DNA of 64,000 bases, taken from the NCBI RefSeq assembly GCF_003589595.1, contig NW_020653993.1:1871761-1935760 (forward strand), given 5' to 3'. The notes under the pieces are model-generated. The model was not told the origin of the DNA. It worked only from the letters and a program-made list of their open reading frames with translations, and ran no database searches. The position numbers were made by a program, and so were the translations under genes. Shown in pieces: positions 44,700-54,071 of this stretch (position 1 is the stretch's first letter; the number at the start of each line of letters is the position of its first letter). This stretch comes from Hyposmocoma kahamanoa. Its lineage: Eukaryota > Arthropoda > Insecta > Lepidoptera > Cosmopterigidae.

Positions 44700-44918
44700 C
44701 TTCTTCTTCTTATTCTTGGCGTGTCGACTCTGACGTTTATATTTCTGAGGACCGGTACTCAGCGACTGACACAGCATTATCAGTGGCGTTGTACAGGTCC
44801 TCGCCTGTGCAGGCGTAGGGACACGCAGGGCAGGACAAAAGATGTGCCGTAGTATGGGGAGAGGCACCACACAGGTGCCACTACAAACGGAGGTGCTCCG
44901 ATAGCGGAATGAGTCCAT
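44700..44918 (-). mobile_element. LINE ORF2 C-terminal end, family K copy 2
   Basis: Minus strand in the true frame reads HTTAHLLSCPACPYACTGED, then LYNATDNAVSVAEYRSSEI and a stop, and ends in the microsatellite AAGAAGAAGAAGAA beside family B. It is homologous to 27655-27905 but keeps the proper stop after SSEI. The 104-codon frame on the same strand is a shadow in another phase. Confidence 0.7.
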
Positions 44919-45112
44919 CCAGATATTTATACGAACTTGGTTAGTTTCTCCGTCCAGAAGGAATACTTCTATAATGAAGCTATGCCGAGTTTTTTGCCTT
45001 TGAAGTCGATTAATAAAAATATATAAATATTTTCGTCTTATTGAAACTATTTTGAAACTACATAATTTTTATGTTAAACGGTATTTGGTCATAAATAAAT
45101 GCGTTGGTAGAT

Positions 45113-45205
45113 AAATAAATGTAGGCCATACAAATATTTCTTCCGGCCCGGAAATGGAACCCGGGACCTATCCGTGGCAGTCAACTATGGTAACCGTGGC
45201 AATTA
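45113..45205 (-). mobile_element. tRNA-derived SINE fragment
   Basis: Plus text AATAAATGTAGGCCATACAA, CCGGCCCGGAAATGGAACCC, GGGACCTATCCGTGGCAG is the complement of the head of the SINE at 50789. The B-box reads GGTTCCATTTCC. Confidence 0.6.
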
Positions 45206-45249
45206 TAGGTGCTAGTTATGTATAATTTGGAAGTACTTTTTTATATAAT

Positions 45250-45490
45250 GTCTGGTGACGGGGCGATCATGTCGTGCGCCTGATGGTAAGCTACACGCCT
45301 GTCCACAACAGTTGCAGTGCCACTCAGATCTTTAAATCGCAAAGATCTCAGGGGCACTGCCACGTCTCATGTGCCTGAAATTACACCAGCACCCTTCCAA
45401 ACCGGCACACAGTGACTTTATTGCATGGCGGCAGAAATAGGTAAGGTGGCAGTAATTCCTGGACGAATTCTTTTACAAGGTGTTCTACTA
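45250..45490 (+). repeat. Dispersed repeat family A copy
   Basis: TGTCTGGTGACGGGGCGATC, GTCGTGCGCCTGATGGTAAG, CTACACGCCTGTCCACAACA, CAAAGATCTCAGGGGCACTG, and CCTGGACGAATTCTTTTAC. Confidence 0.75.
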
Positions 45491-45904
45491 CTGCTATAAT
45501 AAATATATAAAATTATGGACGAAGATGTTACACGCGCGTGTTCTAAATTCGTAGCAATAGGGTTACTTTAATCAAAAAGTTTTTTTGGGTAAATTCTCTG
45601 CTTCCAATGAAATTTAAGGCCACCATAACACGCGTAAATTTGTACTTTGTAAGACCATTAATTCTGATCCCAGCCGAAATTACGCGTGTACACAACGCTC
45701 GAGGTTGCTCTACAATTTAATATTGCCAACAGGAGCGCAGTGTGTAAATAAAGACTGAACGTGAAACGTGGTTTAGGAGATGCTGGTTGAAGCGGAGATC
45801 GTAAATTATTCTATTTAAAATATTGCGTTTTGAATGGATTTTTGAATAAGGCAAATGTGAATTACAAAATGCGATATCAAGCGTACATCGTTAAGGCGAA
45901 GTAT
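45491..45904. other. Spacer, nothing recognised
   Basis: No feature can be supported. Confidence 0.4.
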
Positions 45905-46120
45905 TTGAACGCGAGCCTAAAGTTTAGGAGGTGAGGCGTGGTCCTTAACAAAGAACGGTAGATCATTAATATAAATTAAAAATAAGTATGGTCCAAGTAT
46001 GGAACCGTTCGGAACACCTATTTTACCGGACCTAAAAAAGTCACTCCATTAGCATTCCGCAATCTACGCGCTTAAATTAATATGAATAAAGAACAGGCGA
46101 CAAAATTTGATTTGCGGCGC
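45905..46120 (+). repeat. Dispersed repeat family H, copy 2, interrupted
   Basis: GCCTAAAGTTTAGGAGGTGA and GGCGTGGTCC at 45915-45944 and TTCCGCAATCTACGCGCTTA, ATATGAATAAAGAACAG at 46056-46100 match adjacent parts of 5490-5590. About 100 bases of foreign sequence (45944-46052) lie between them. Confidence 0.55.
45944..46030 (-). pseudogene. Reverse-transcriptase palm fragment
   Basis: Minus strand reads SGKIGVPNGSILGPYLFLIY, INDLPFFVKD. The GVPQGSILGPLLFxIYINDLP segment is motif B of non-LTR reverse transcriptases, just before the catalytic FADD, which is absent. Only about 30 codons remain, wedged into repeat H. It must come from a LINE of the Jockey/CR1 type; no flanking duplication was found. 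Confidence 0.65.
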
Positions 46121-46134
46121 AGGACAGACCGTTG

Positions 46135-46202
46135 TGGCATTCTTTGGGGGAGGCCTATGTTTAACAGTGGACGTCTATTGGCTGAAATGATGATGATGAC
46201 GA
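46135..46202 (+). mobile_element. RTE-type LINE 3' terminus
   Basis: GGGGGAGGCCTATGTTTAAC, AGTGGACGTCTATTGGCTG and the tail AAATGATGATGATGACG. It is the standard 3' end of lepidopteran RTE elements with a (TGA)n tail. Confidence 0.75.
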
Positions 46203-46299
46203 TCTAGAGCGACAGAGCCGGACTATAGCCATGTGAGTAACATATTGGCGCCTCGATTCGCTCATTGCTCTGTTCAAGTAAAAATAATCTTGTTTAGGG

Positions 46300-46577
46300 G
46301 TTGTCTGTCATAAATGTATTGTCATACGTTATACACTAGTCGGTTGTCGTACCATTATAATAAACGACCTTCTAATAGACTCAGAGTTCAGTACAATAAT
46401 GCATTCCGTGCTATGCTGCGGTGTGTGTTTGCCGTGAATAGAGTAGATGATTTTTTCGACAAAATACGAAAGAGACATTGGTCTTTTTTTCTTACGAGAT
46501 TGAGCGATATTATTATTGTAAGGACAGTATGCGATACATGCTACTTTGTAAGCGACCACTCTATTTTTAAGATATAA
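46300..46577 (+). pseudogene. LINE reverse-transcriptase C-terminal fragment
   Basis: The frame at 46314-46577 reads NRLRVQYNNAFRAMLRCVFA, then VNRVDDFFDKIRKRHWSFFL. Related elements end with LRVQYNNAFRxLLxL...FxxIRKRxxSLxxR. The block that should separate VFA from the next helix (the usual CSASGMF piece) is shortened. AATAAATAAATAAA follows the stop. Dead 3' fragment of a Jockey- or RTE-like LINE, distinct from the other LINEs here. Confidence 0.65.
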
Positions 46578-47636
46578 ATAAATAAATTGTTATTACACTA
46601 TTATTTGTAATGTATATTCAATTTAATTTAATTCTTATTTATTTACTTCACTAATAATAACAATTTCCCATTAATAAAATTCAGTTTCATCGTTGTGGAA
46701 TATTTTTATTAACGGGTGCATTCCGTAAATAAAGAAACCTTTTATTTTATTATTTATTTATTTTATTTTATTTTAACAGTGGGGTAAAAATAAGGGTGAC
46801 CTATCACAAACAGGAACGTCTTTTTCCGAATCTCATTATTCAGAACCTGGTTCGACTTTTTTATTAGAGCGATGGTTGTTTTCGTACAAATTTGTAGAAT
46901 AACATACCTTACTCTATCTATTTGTTTTATGAAGCTTGTTTGGTTAATATATGCTTATCCTAATATCTGTTTTTACATAGTTTAGGTTTCAACAAAATTA
47001 TTATTCTTAGTTAAAATTATATAGACATAGGTAATTAATTCAAAAGTACATTTAGAAGGTTAGCATGTGAAAAAGTCGATAGAAGCGAATTTGAGTTTCA
47101 TTTTTCTTCGATACTAAGCTTCATTTATCGTTTATTTGAGTCAATCACACTAAATTAAATAAAAGAAAAAATGTATTATAGATATAGATTGTTTGTACAA
47201 AAACAGAATATTCTATTCGGTACATTAGCCAATCAAATAGTTGGGGAAATGCGAATCGGGAAACAGATAATTTATCAACGTGCCAAAATAGTCAAACATT
47301 GAATGGTGTAATGAAAAAAAAATAATGTGCCTTGTTTTCGGAAAGATGAAACAAAATTTTTTCAATAAAAGCTGAAAGGTTTTCGAAGAAACAAAATTCT
47401 GTAAAACGTGTTTCTGCCTTGTGATAGGAAGCTTAAAATATGGGCAATTGTTCTGAGCGAGGTAATTCTTCGGCGAGAGTCGAATAGAGGATGCCTTGTA
47501 GAGAGGCAAAACACGTGTTAGGTCGGTCTGGTTGTTCAAACTAGTGCGAGTAGAGCTTACGTCGTTGTTATTGTTCAGTACAGGGAATGTGTGAGACCAA
47601 TTAACTTGTATGATTGTCTAGAATATTCCATATAGG
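46578..47636. other. AT-rich spacer with a TTTTA simple repeat
   Basis: Bases 46736-46776 are an imperfect (TTTTA/TTTA)n tract. No gene is recognised. The 104-codon minus-strand frame at 47225-47539 has no motif I know, no clear start context and sits in unremarkable sequence. Confidence 0.4.
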
Positions 47637-47820
47637 AGTAGCAATGTCAGCATTACATGTTCCGGTCTTGAAGGGTAGGGGTGTTGGCGAAGGTGAATGA
47701 TGTTGGTCTCATGATGACGAGCGCAGTAGCGCAGTGCTCCTCAGATCTTTGTTTTAAAGCTCTGTGTGGCACTGCAAGTGTTATGGACAGGTGTGTAGAT
47801 TAACATCAGGCACGACGTTA
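47637..47820 (-). repeat. Dispersed repeat family A, partial copy
   Basis: GTAGCAATGTCAGCATTACA, TGTTCCGGTCTTGAAGGGTA, CTCCTCAGATCTTTGTTTTA, GTGTTATGGACAGGTGTGTA and CATCAGGCACGAC. Confidence 0.6.
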
Positions 47821-48289
47821 TAAGATGTATTAGGTTACTAACTTACTTGTATAGACTTAGTTGTTTTTATTTTCTTATTTTTTATTTAGCCAATGCGATA
47901 GATTTTCAGATCAAACATACATAACAACATCGCGTAGCCTTTCAGTATATTAGGTTTAATTAAGAATCTAAACATTTAGATGTTGTATATAATTATAGTA
48001 CATTCTATTGCGTTCTTCTTCTTCTCGTATCGATGGCTTGCACTATAGTATTGTAGAACTCAGCCACGCCGAGTGCTAGGGCACGCAGGACATTATATAG
48101 TAGTTCTCCTTATCGACTTCGATAATAGCGACCCTTTGGGATTATTTTCTAGCGCATAAGACTTTAAGTAAGACTTTAAATTTTGTCTTAAATGCCCGAC
48201 AAACAGAGTTGAAACTGTATGTATAAGATTACTTAGGTCTCTCTTTACTCATTTGGCGTTTTTCATTAAATGTTTCCATTCTTTTTTTT
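47821..48289. other. Spacer with an unnamed repeat patch
   Basis: Bases 48005-48080 (TCTTCTCGTATCGATGGC...CTCAGCCACGCCGAGTGC) resemble 20622-20680. No gene is supported. Confidence 0.35.
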
Positions 48290-48480
48290 TTATAACAACA
48301 AGTGACGGGACGAACAAGTCGTGCGCGTGATGGTAAGCTATACGCTTGTCCATAACAGTTATAGTTCTATCAGTAAGATCTGAGGGGCACTAACTAAGCG
48401 CCCGTTACCCCGAGACATAAGTTGACAAGTCCCATGTGCCTGTAATTTCTGGTGGCAATTCTGCCCTGGACAAACTCGCT
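48290..48480 (+). repeat. Dispersed repeat family A, internally deleted
   Basis: AACAACAAGTGACGGGACGA, ACAAGTCGTGCGCGTGATGG, CATAAGTTGACAAGTCCCAT, GTGCCTGTAATTTC; then a jump to GCCCTGGACAAACTCGC. Confidence 0.75.
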
Positions 48481-48857
48481 TTTGTTCGAATGTTTTTACA
48501 TTTTTATGGATGGATGCCCAAACGACCTATGTGAAGCGAGCCCCTCCCAACCTGCTGGATTATTGCCCTGGGTGCGTCAGACGTACAGGAAAATAATAGT
48601 ATGTCGCGCTGGGAGGTTTATTTCGTACATCTCTCTGCGATTTGTTCGAAATGTAATGTTGTACTTTATTACACTTAAAGTACGGGTCCAGCTACCGAGC
48701 CGTCGACATCTGCGTCAGTTGTGATACCTGTACAGGTATCGGCTGCGTTACAGGCTGTACAGGTATCACTAGATGTCACTAGCTACGTCGAATTCCGAAA
48801 GCCTGAACAAAGATCAATAACAAAAACAGATAGGAGAATTTCGAAGGCTCGGTGACT
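48481..48857. other. Spacer with a perfect 18-bp palindrome
   Basis: GATACCTGTACAGGTATC at 48723-48740 is its own complement; a half copy (CTGTACAGGTATCACT) follows at 48754-48769. Bases 48536-48625 resemble 20690-20760. The 90-codon open frame over 48452-48724 has no recognisable domain. Confidence 0.45.
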
Positions 48858-49185
48858 GGACCGGTAGTTCAGTTGGTAAGAGCGACACTACGGTGCAGCA
48901 TGTACATCTGCCGTCCGTTAACTAAAACGTGGCTAAGTGATAAATTGTTAAATAACCGTTTCATCTTCTCTTTCATATTCTCTTTTAAAAACAGTTCAAA
49001 TTAGTTAACGTGTTTGACTTATCGGAACTTACCCTAACAATGAATAGCTGAAATATCATTAAACAATGTCAATATTCTAAAACTGGGTTATGGTTTTTTA
49101 TGATATCTCAAAATAATATTTCGTCCTTAGCCTCGTTTTAGTTAACGGACGACAGACATAGGTTCTAGTCTCACCGGGAAGACAA
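48858..49185 (+). mobile_element. tRNA-derived SINE head split by a MITE
   Basis: The A-box side (CCGGTAGTTCAGTTGGTAAG) is at 48861-48881. The B-box side (GGTTCTAGTCTCACCGG) is at 49161-49178. The two become adjacent when 48905-49158 is removed, restoring tRNA-like spacing. Confidence 0.6.
48905..49158 (+). mobile_element. Mariner-like MITE, family M2 copy 1
   Basis: Inverted ends CATCTGCCGTCCGTTAACTA, AAACG...GGCTAAG with only a few mismatches between sides. TA lies outside both ends (48903-48904, 49159-49160), the target duplication of Tc1/mariner elements. 254 bp, non-coding. A decayed inverted copy is at 30845-31057. Confidence 0.8.
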
Positions 49186-49600
49186 TATTTTCTGCGTATT
49201 CCATCTTTGCGTTCGTAATTTTAATAAGCATTCCTTTTGTATTTTTTTTAAATAATAATAGAAAATTACAAAAAAGTGATTTTGTGCAGAAATGGCCACA
49301 ACTCAACATATATACTACAGAACTTTACAGTTTACAGCATTGTTACTCTGAATTAAATAACTTACTCCTCTTCTCTATTCATTTAACTTACCAAACATTA
49401 AGCTATAAGAACCAACAATCGGAACATCAACTGTAAGAGACATTACAATGATTTAATATAGCAACTCCAATATATCTTGCCCTAGTCAAGACAATTGCAA
49501 CTGGCGGTGACTTGGGGAATTTCGAAAACATACGTTGCAGCGGTTGGGGTAGTGTGGTAATAATTGATATGCCTGCATCATCACGGCGTAATGTTTATGT
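49186..49600. other. AT-rich spacer, nothing recognised
   Basis: No feature can be supported. Confidence 0.4.
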
Positions 49601-49669
49601 TAATGAAAAAAATAAACACTTTCAAACCAACGGTTGCATCCGTTGGCTTCAGTATTTATTTTTTCGTTA
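49601..49669. repeat. Hairpin of about 69 bp
   Basis: TAATGAAAAAAATAAACACT and CCAACGG on the left pair with CCGTTGG and AGTATTTATTTTTTCGTTA on the right, with a six-base loop TTGCAT. Confidence 0.6.
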
Positions 49670-49750
49670 GTGTCGGGCGATTTGGGTTACCTATCAGGAG
49701 TCCGAAATGACATTTTCCAGAAATAACGTTTCCTCGAATGTTCATAACTT

Positions 49751-49840
49751 CGAAAGTAATCTTGAGAGGAAAATGTTTTTTCTTTTAAACCTAATTGAAC
49801 CTAACCTAATTGAACCTAACCTAATTGAACCTAATCGTGT
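49751..49840 (+). repeat. Repeat with tandem CCTAATTGAACCTAA units
   Basis: The shared lead (CGAAAGTAATCTTGAGAGGA) is followed at 49790-49835 by about three copies of a 15-bp unit, CCTAATTGAACCTAA. The unit contains CCTAA, the complement of the insect telomere repeat TTAGG, but the order is not a telomere array. Confidence 0.6.
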
Positions 49841-49963
49841 CTTTGCGACACATCCAACATATCCTGAAAGAACAACGGTTTAGTTATAATTCGGTTTTCG
49901 GTGTAATGAAAATTCGAACAAACGTAATTTCGTAAAAAAATCGAGTTTGTGATAGGTTACCCA

Positions 49964-50345
49964 CGCTTAGTTATAGTTGGCGAAATATTATTTACACCAA
50001 TTCATCTTATCGCTTCAACTTTAGAGTATAGTAGAGGTAAAAGAGCGAACCGTCTCGATAACGTACGTGCCATCTGTATAGTGCAAATAATTAGTTTAAA
50101 TACGTTTACGTTTGATTCTCTTTACGCGGAAATAATTTGTTAAAAGAGTCTGCAGTCGGTATTTTACGAAGTTACCTGTTAAAAAAACAATCGACCTATT
50201 GAGTAAACAATAATTCAAAGCTAGAATTCAGAAAAATCATTTAGCGCACGTATGACTCGTACGATGGACTGAGATCGCTAAATCCTCGTACGCACTGTAA
50301 TAGAAAGGGTAAGCCGTTCCAAGAGATAACATTCATTTGATAATA
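49964..50345 (+). repeat. Dispersed unit E, copy 1
   Basis: AGTTGGCGAAATATTATTTA, CACCAATTC, AATAATTAGTTTAAATACG, GCAGTCGGTATTTTACGAA, ATTTAGCGCACGTATGACTC, and TAAGCCGTTCCAAGAGATAA all recur, inverted, in 58500-59290. Copy 1 lacks about 45 bases present in copy 2. Confidence 0.65.
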
Positions 50346-50788
50346 TTTATTCAACTATAACAATTAATGAATACCTCCATCTCGCATGACCGAAAGTGAT
50401 GATGAAGGTCGACGATCGAACATGAACACCTAAGTTAATTAAGCCAAGTGACGGAACGATCGCGTCGTGCGCCTGGTGGTTAGCGACACGCCTGTCTGAA
50501 CTTTTTAATAAGGAGCTTTACTAGTAGTGTTGTTTCTTTGTCAAAAAAAACCTAAAAAGAGCGTATCTGACAGCGGCGCAATTGCATGGATAACCGTTCC
50601 TTTTTTTATGAGACCAAGTGACCTTACTGGTGTCAAAGTGACACGCCTGTCCATAACAATTACAGTACCACTTAGTGCTTTTAATGACAAAGATCTTTAA
50701 ATGCACCCGTCTCTGAGACATAAATTGACAAGACCCGTGTGCCTGCAATTTTACCTTACATATAACATCATTAGTTCTTAAACTGTAA
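50346..50788 (+). repeat. LINE scrap and two partial family A copies
   Basis: 50375-50410 is a piece of the LINE 3' end seen at 4466. 50445-50530 (CAAGTGACGGAACGATCGCG ... AAGGAGCTTTACTAG) and 50607-50765 (CCAAGTGACCTTACTGG ... TGACAAGACCCGTGTGCC) are forward copies of family A, both with internal deletions. Confidence 0.6.
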
Positions 50789-50990
50789 ACTGCCTCCGTG
50801 GCCGAACGGTTACCGTGCCGGACTGCCACGCAGAGGTCCCAGACTCGATTCCCGGGCCGGTAGAAATATTTGAGTGGCCTAAATTTATTTCTCTCGTGAG
50901 TTTGGGTGTAATTTATGGTTGTCTATGTGTGTGTCCATGGCATCCGCGATACAGGGTTTCCCTAGTGTGTGCGCTATTAAAAAAAAATAG
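50789..50990 (+). mobile_element. tRNA-derived SINE, full length
   Basis: The head CTGCCTCCGTGGCCGAACGG, TTACCGTGCCGGACTGCCAC and B-box GACTCGATTCCCGG resemble a serine/leucine-type tRNA. The body follows (GAAATATTTGAGTGGCC, GTGAGTTTGGGTGTAATT, CAGGGTTTCCCTAGTGTG) and then an A run at 50980-50989. Inverted copies are at 63812-64000 and 45113; a fragment is at 18613. Confidence 0.75.
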
Positions 50991-51338
50991 TTAAGGCTGA
51001 AATTTGTTTAAGGTCGTAACATATTCCCGTATATTTTTGCAAACTGCAAGCTTAACTGAAGTCGACAGGCTGTGCTGTGTACTGTAAACGAATACGAATC
51101 GCCCAGATGCATCGGACTGTTCTCCATTAAATTAGTTTTACGATTATTCAACTACAGTTTGCTCGGGCTTTTCTCCAAAATATCAGCTTCCTTCTCTTGT
51201 AAATTTTATTTCAAAATTCAAAAGAAAAGTTACTGAATAGTGTCGTCGTTTGTCCCTGTTCTTATTGATACTGTATAGACGTCATCTGTGACAAAAAATC
51301 CGAGGCTTATTAAATGAATAATTGAATGTTGCATCATT
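50991..51338. other. Spacer, nothing recognised
   Basis: No feature can be supported. Confidence 0.4.
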
Positions 51339-51343
51339 GCCCT

Positions 51344-51725
51344 TGTTACGGGTATTTCCGGGTTTCAACGGTAGTGTACTGGGGGTAGCGGGGTATAAAT
51401 ATACCAACAGTTCTGAACGAGCTCATCCTAACTACGGATCAACATCATCTACGGAACAACCAGATCGCTAATCAGTCGAACTCCACACACAGCAACCGTC
51501 CTCGTCGGCGAGGTCGTAGAGCCCCCCATTTCAGCATATACACTCGTAGATTAACTCTTACAGCACGCCCTTCTGGCGGAAGTCCCCCGTAGCGCCCTGA
51601 GCCGAGGTGCGTGCCCACTTGAGCGCCCTTAGGCCTGCTATTTAGTTTTAAGTTTAGTTTTTAGTTTACGGGTTATGAGCCTTCGGCTCACCCGTTTCAT
51701 TCGGCCGTGGGTCGAGCAATCAACA
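51344..51725 (+). mobile_element. Solo LTR, 382 bp, with 5-bp duplication
   Basis: Starts TGTTACGGGTATT and ends GAGCAATCAACA, so it has TGTT...AACA termini. GCCCT flanks it on both sides (51339-51343, 51726-51730). Inside are a TATA box (GGGGTATAAATATACC, about 51390), a plausible start region (CAGTTC...GCTCATCC about 30 bases later), and a hairpin GAGCCTTCGGCTC at 51678-51690. No internal retrotransposon region or second LTR is adjacent, so this is most simply an LTR left by recombination. Gypsy, Copia and BEL elements all make 4-6-bp duplications, so the family is open. Confidence 0.75.
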
Positions 51726-51730
51726 GCCCT

Positions 51731-52559
51731 TCAGGATTCCTCATGGAGAGGCGAAACAAGTGTCAAGTATATTTTTGGTGGTGGTGTCTGTGACTGTAAT
51801 TGCGATTGTGTCTTTTTTTAATTAATTTTATGCGAAAAATATTCATCACGTATTTTGCACGATTTAACATTTTTATTAACGTGGATTTTAGTAACGCCTG
51901 AATCTATCAATTACTTCAAGCCATCATGAAAAAGAAAACACAAAACATTTTTTTGTTAAATCAACGTATGTTTTTCTTAGATAGCGTTTTTACAGGAAAC
52001 ACGATCGAAATGGGTATTTATAATTTACCGATAAGTATTGGAATTGCGATTGTTCTCAGAAGGACATCGCTTGGTCTGCGCCATTTGAATTTTGTTTTTA
52101 CAAAACAAAAATATTCGACCGTAAAAGAAAAATAAGCGAATATTTACGACTAAGAATTATGTACGCCAGGTTAAGCCTCAGGCCTGTGATATATCAAGCC
52201 GACAATAAGTCTATGCGTCGTTAGCTAATAGTCTCTTTTCACTTGTTTCTCCACTCAAACACACGAACATTTCCATGCAAATGTACTCTTTAGTAGATTG
52301 AGGAGAGATGGGACATTATCGATGGTTTCGTTGATAAATTTTATCGATAGCGAAAATAATTCCTATATTCAGTGAGAAAAAATAACGAAATTTTTTGACG
52401 ACAAGAATGAGTAATGAATGGTAAATCAGATCCTATTAAGCCAACCTACTAAGTCTAAGTACTAACGAGATTGAGAGCTTAAAAATTAGATTTGCTAATA
52501 AATGTCAAAGTTTGACTTAATAGAAATGAAATTCGGGGGCGTTTAACGAAAATTGTAAT
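51731..52559. other. Spacer, nothing recognised
   Basis: No feature can be supported. The 69-codon frame at 51926-52135 has no known motif. Confidence 0.4.
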
Positions 52560-52622
52560 TTTTTTTTTTTTTTATGTTAACTAGTAGGCAAACGAGCAGA
52601 CAAGCCACTTGATGGGAGGTGG

Positions 52623-54071
52623 TCATTGTCGCCCATGGACACGAGCAATACCAGAGGCATCACCCATGCGTTGCCGACTCCGGAGAACCTTGTTTACACG
52701 TCTTTTGAAGAACTCCATGTTATAGCGCAAGGGGAACACTTCAGGAGGAAGGCCATTCCACATCTTACTGCTTCGGGGAAGGAACGAACGAGATGCTCGA
52801 GTGGTCGTGACGTGCCAAGCATCGAAGAAGTGGGGATGGAGTCTTCTCCTTCGGCGGGTCGTGCAGTGGTAAAAGAGTGACGGAGGCACCAACTCAAAGA
52901 ATTCGTCTGAGCACTCCCCGTTATACAGACGGTAGAACACACATAGAGAGCCAACATCTCTCCGCAAACTAAGGGGCTCTAAACCGTCTGTAAGCATAGG
53001 GTCGTCGACAATTCGAAGAGCCCGACGTTGGATGGAGTCAAGTGGATCAAGCTGATACTTAGGTGCTCCAGCCCAGAGGTGCGAGCAGTATTCCATATGG
53101 GGCCGAACCTGAGCTTTGTATAGCAAAAGCCGGTGCCCCGATGTGAAACACCGCTTCGCTCTGTTGAGCACACCAATCTTTTTAGAAGCCATTTTGGCTT
53201 TATTCTCCAAATGACCCCGAAACTGAACTTCGTTCGAGATGTCGACGCCAAGGATGCCTATACTATTAGAGGTGACGAGGGGAGTGCCTTGGAACTTAGG
53301 CGCTATAACAAATGGAGTTTTCTTAGCGGAGAACGCGCAAACTTGTGTCTTTGTGGGGTTAAAGCGGACAAGATTTTTTCGGCCCCATACGGAGACTTGC
53401 TCCAGTGAGGTCTCGATTTCAGACACAAGTTGTGCTCTTCCTTCTACCACTTCCTGTTGGGTCATATTTGCACGGCCAGTATAAAAGGTATCATCAGTAC
53501 TGTCATCCGCATAGCAATGAATGTTACTTGTCAGTAACATATCATTGATATGCAGGATAAACAGGGTCGGTGACAGCACTGACCCCTGGGGAACGCCAGC
53601 ATTGATGAGCATGGAGTCCGAGCAGAAACCGTCTAACGCAACTTTAATGCTCCGCTCGATCAGAAAACTGGCGATCCAGGTGCAAAGACCATCTGGGAGC
53701 CCGTAGGATGTTAACTTCGATAGAAGAGCCTTGTGCCAGACCCGATCGAAAGCCTTAGCTATATCCAAACTCACGGCCAATGCTTCCCCCCTGCTCTCAA
53801 TGGCAGCTGCCCATTGGTGAGTGAGATACACAAGAAGATCACCAGCACCGCGACCACGACGAAAGCCGTACTGGCGGTCATTAATCAGCTGGCGATCCTC
53901 AAGGTAATCTAGGAGCTGGTTGTTCACCACGCGCTCCATCATCTTAGAGAGCAAGGAGGTTATCGCAATTGGCCGGTAGTTGGACGGGTCCGAGCGATCA
54001 CCCTTTTTTGGGATAGGGTGAATACAGGCAGTCTTCCACGAAGCCGGGACTACACCTAAGCGGTATGCGCT
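52623..54071 (-). CDS. Non-LTR reverse transcriptase (frame 2 of a broken ORF2)
   Basis: The frame is open from 54071 to a stop at 52623. It begins YRLGVVPASWKTACIHPIPK and KGDRSDPSNYRPIA (fingers motif), then LSKMMERV, QYGFRRGRGAGD, a SLDIAKAFDRVWH motif A, NAGVPQGSVLSPTLF motif B, and HCYADDS (the catalytic YADD) followed by KTQV and LGVDIS (motifs D-E). The C-terminal part continues LLLYKAQVRPHMEYCSHLWA, LDPLDSIQRRALRIV and ends KMWNGLPPEVF...FFKRRVNKVL. The three catalytic aspartates are present. The enzyme copies element RNA at a nicked target, but without a joined N-terminus and endonuclease this copy is presumably dead. The short plus-strand frames across it are shadows. Confidence 0.9.
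   Translation of the reverse strand, partial: SAYRLGVVPASWKTACIHPIPKKGDRSDPSNYRPIAITSLLSKMMERVVNNQLLDYLEDRQLINDRQYGFRRGRGAGDLLVYLTHQWAAAIESRGEALAVSLDIAKAFDRVWHKALLSKLTSYGLPDGLCTWIASFLIERSIKVALDGFCSDSMLINAGVPQGSVLSPTLFILHINDMLLTSNIHCYADDSTDDTFYTGRANMTQQEVVEGRAQLVSEIETSLEQVSVWGRKNLVRFNPTKTQVCAFSAKKTPFVIAPKFQGTPLVTSNSIGILGVDISNEVQFRGHLENKAKMASKKIGVLNRAKRCFTSGHRLLLYKAQVRPHMEYCSHLWAGAPKYQLDPLDSIQRRALRIVDDPMLTDGLEPLSLRRDVGSLCVFYRLYNGECSDEFFELVPPSLFYHCTTRRRRRLHPHFFDAWHVTTTRASRSFLPRSSKMWNGLPPEVFPLRYNMEFFKRRVNKVLRSRQRMGDASGIARVHGRQ

Noticed and set aside
47225..47539. 104-codon open frame on the minus strand
   Set aside because: No domain, no start context, ordinary AT-rich composition and no splice logic.
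49790..49835. Telomere array
   Set aside because: CCTAA is present but interrupted by TTGAA in a 15-bp unit and only about three units long.
53133..53484. Plus-strand open frames of 80-90 codons opposite the LINE
   Set aside because: They are mirror frames of the reverse transcriptase on the minus strand.
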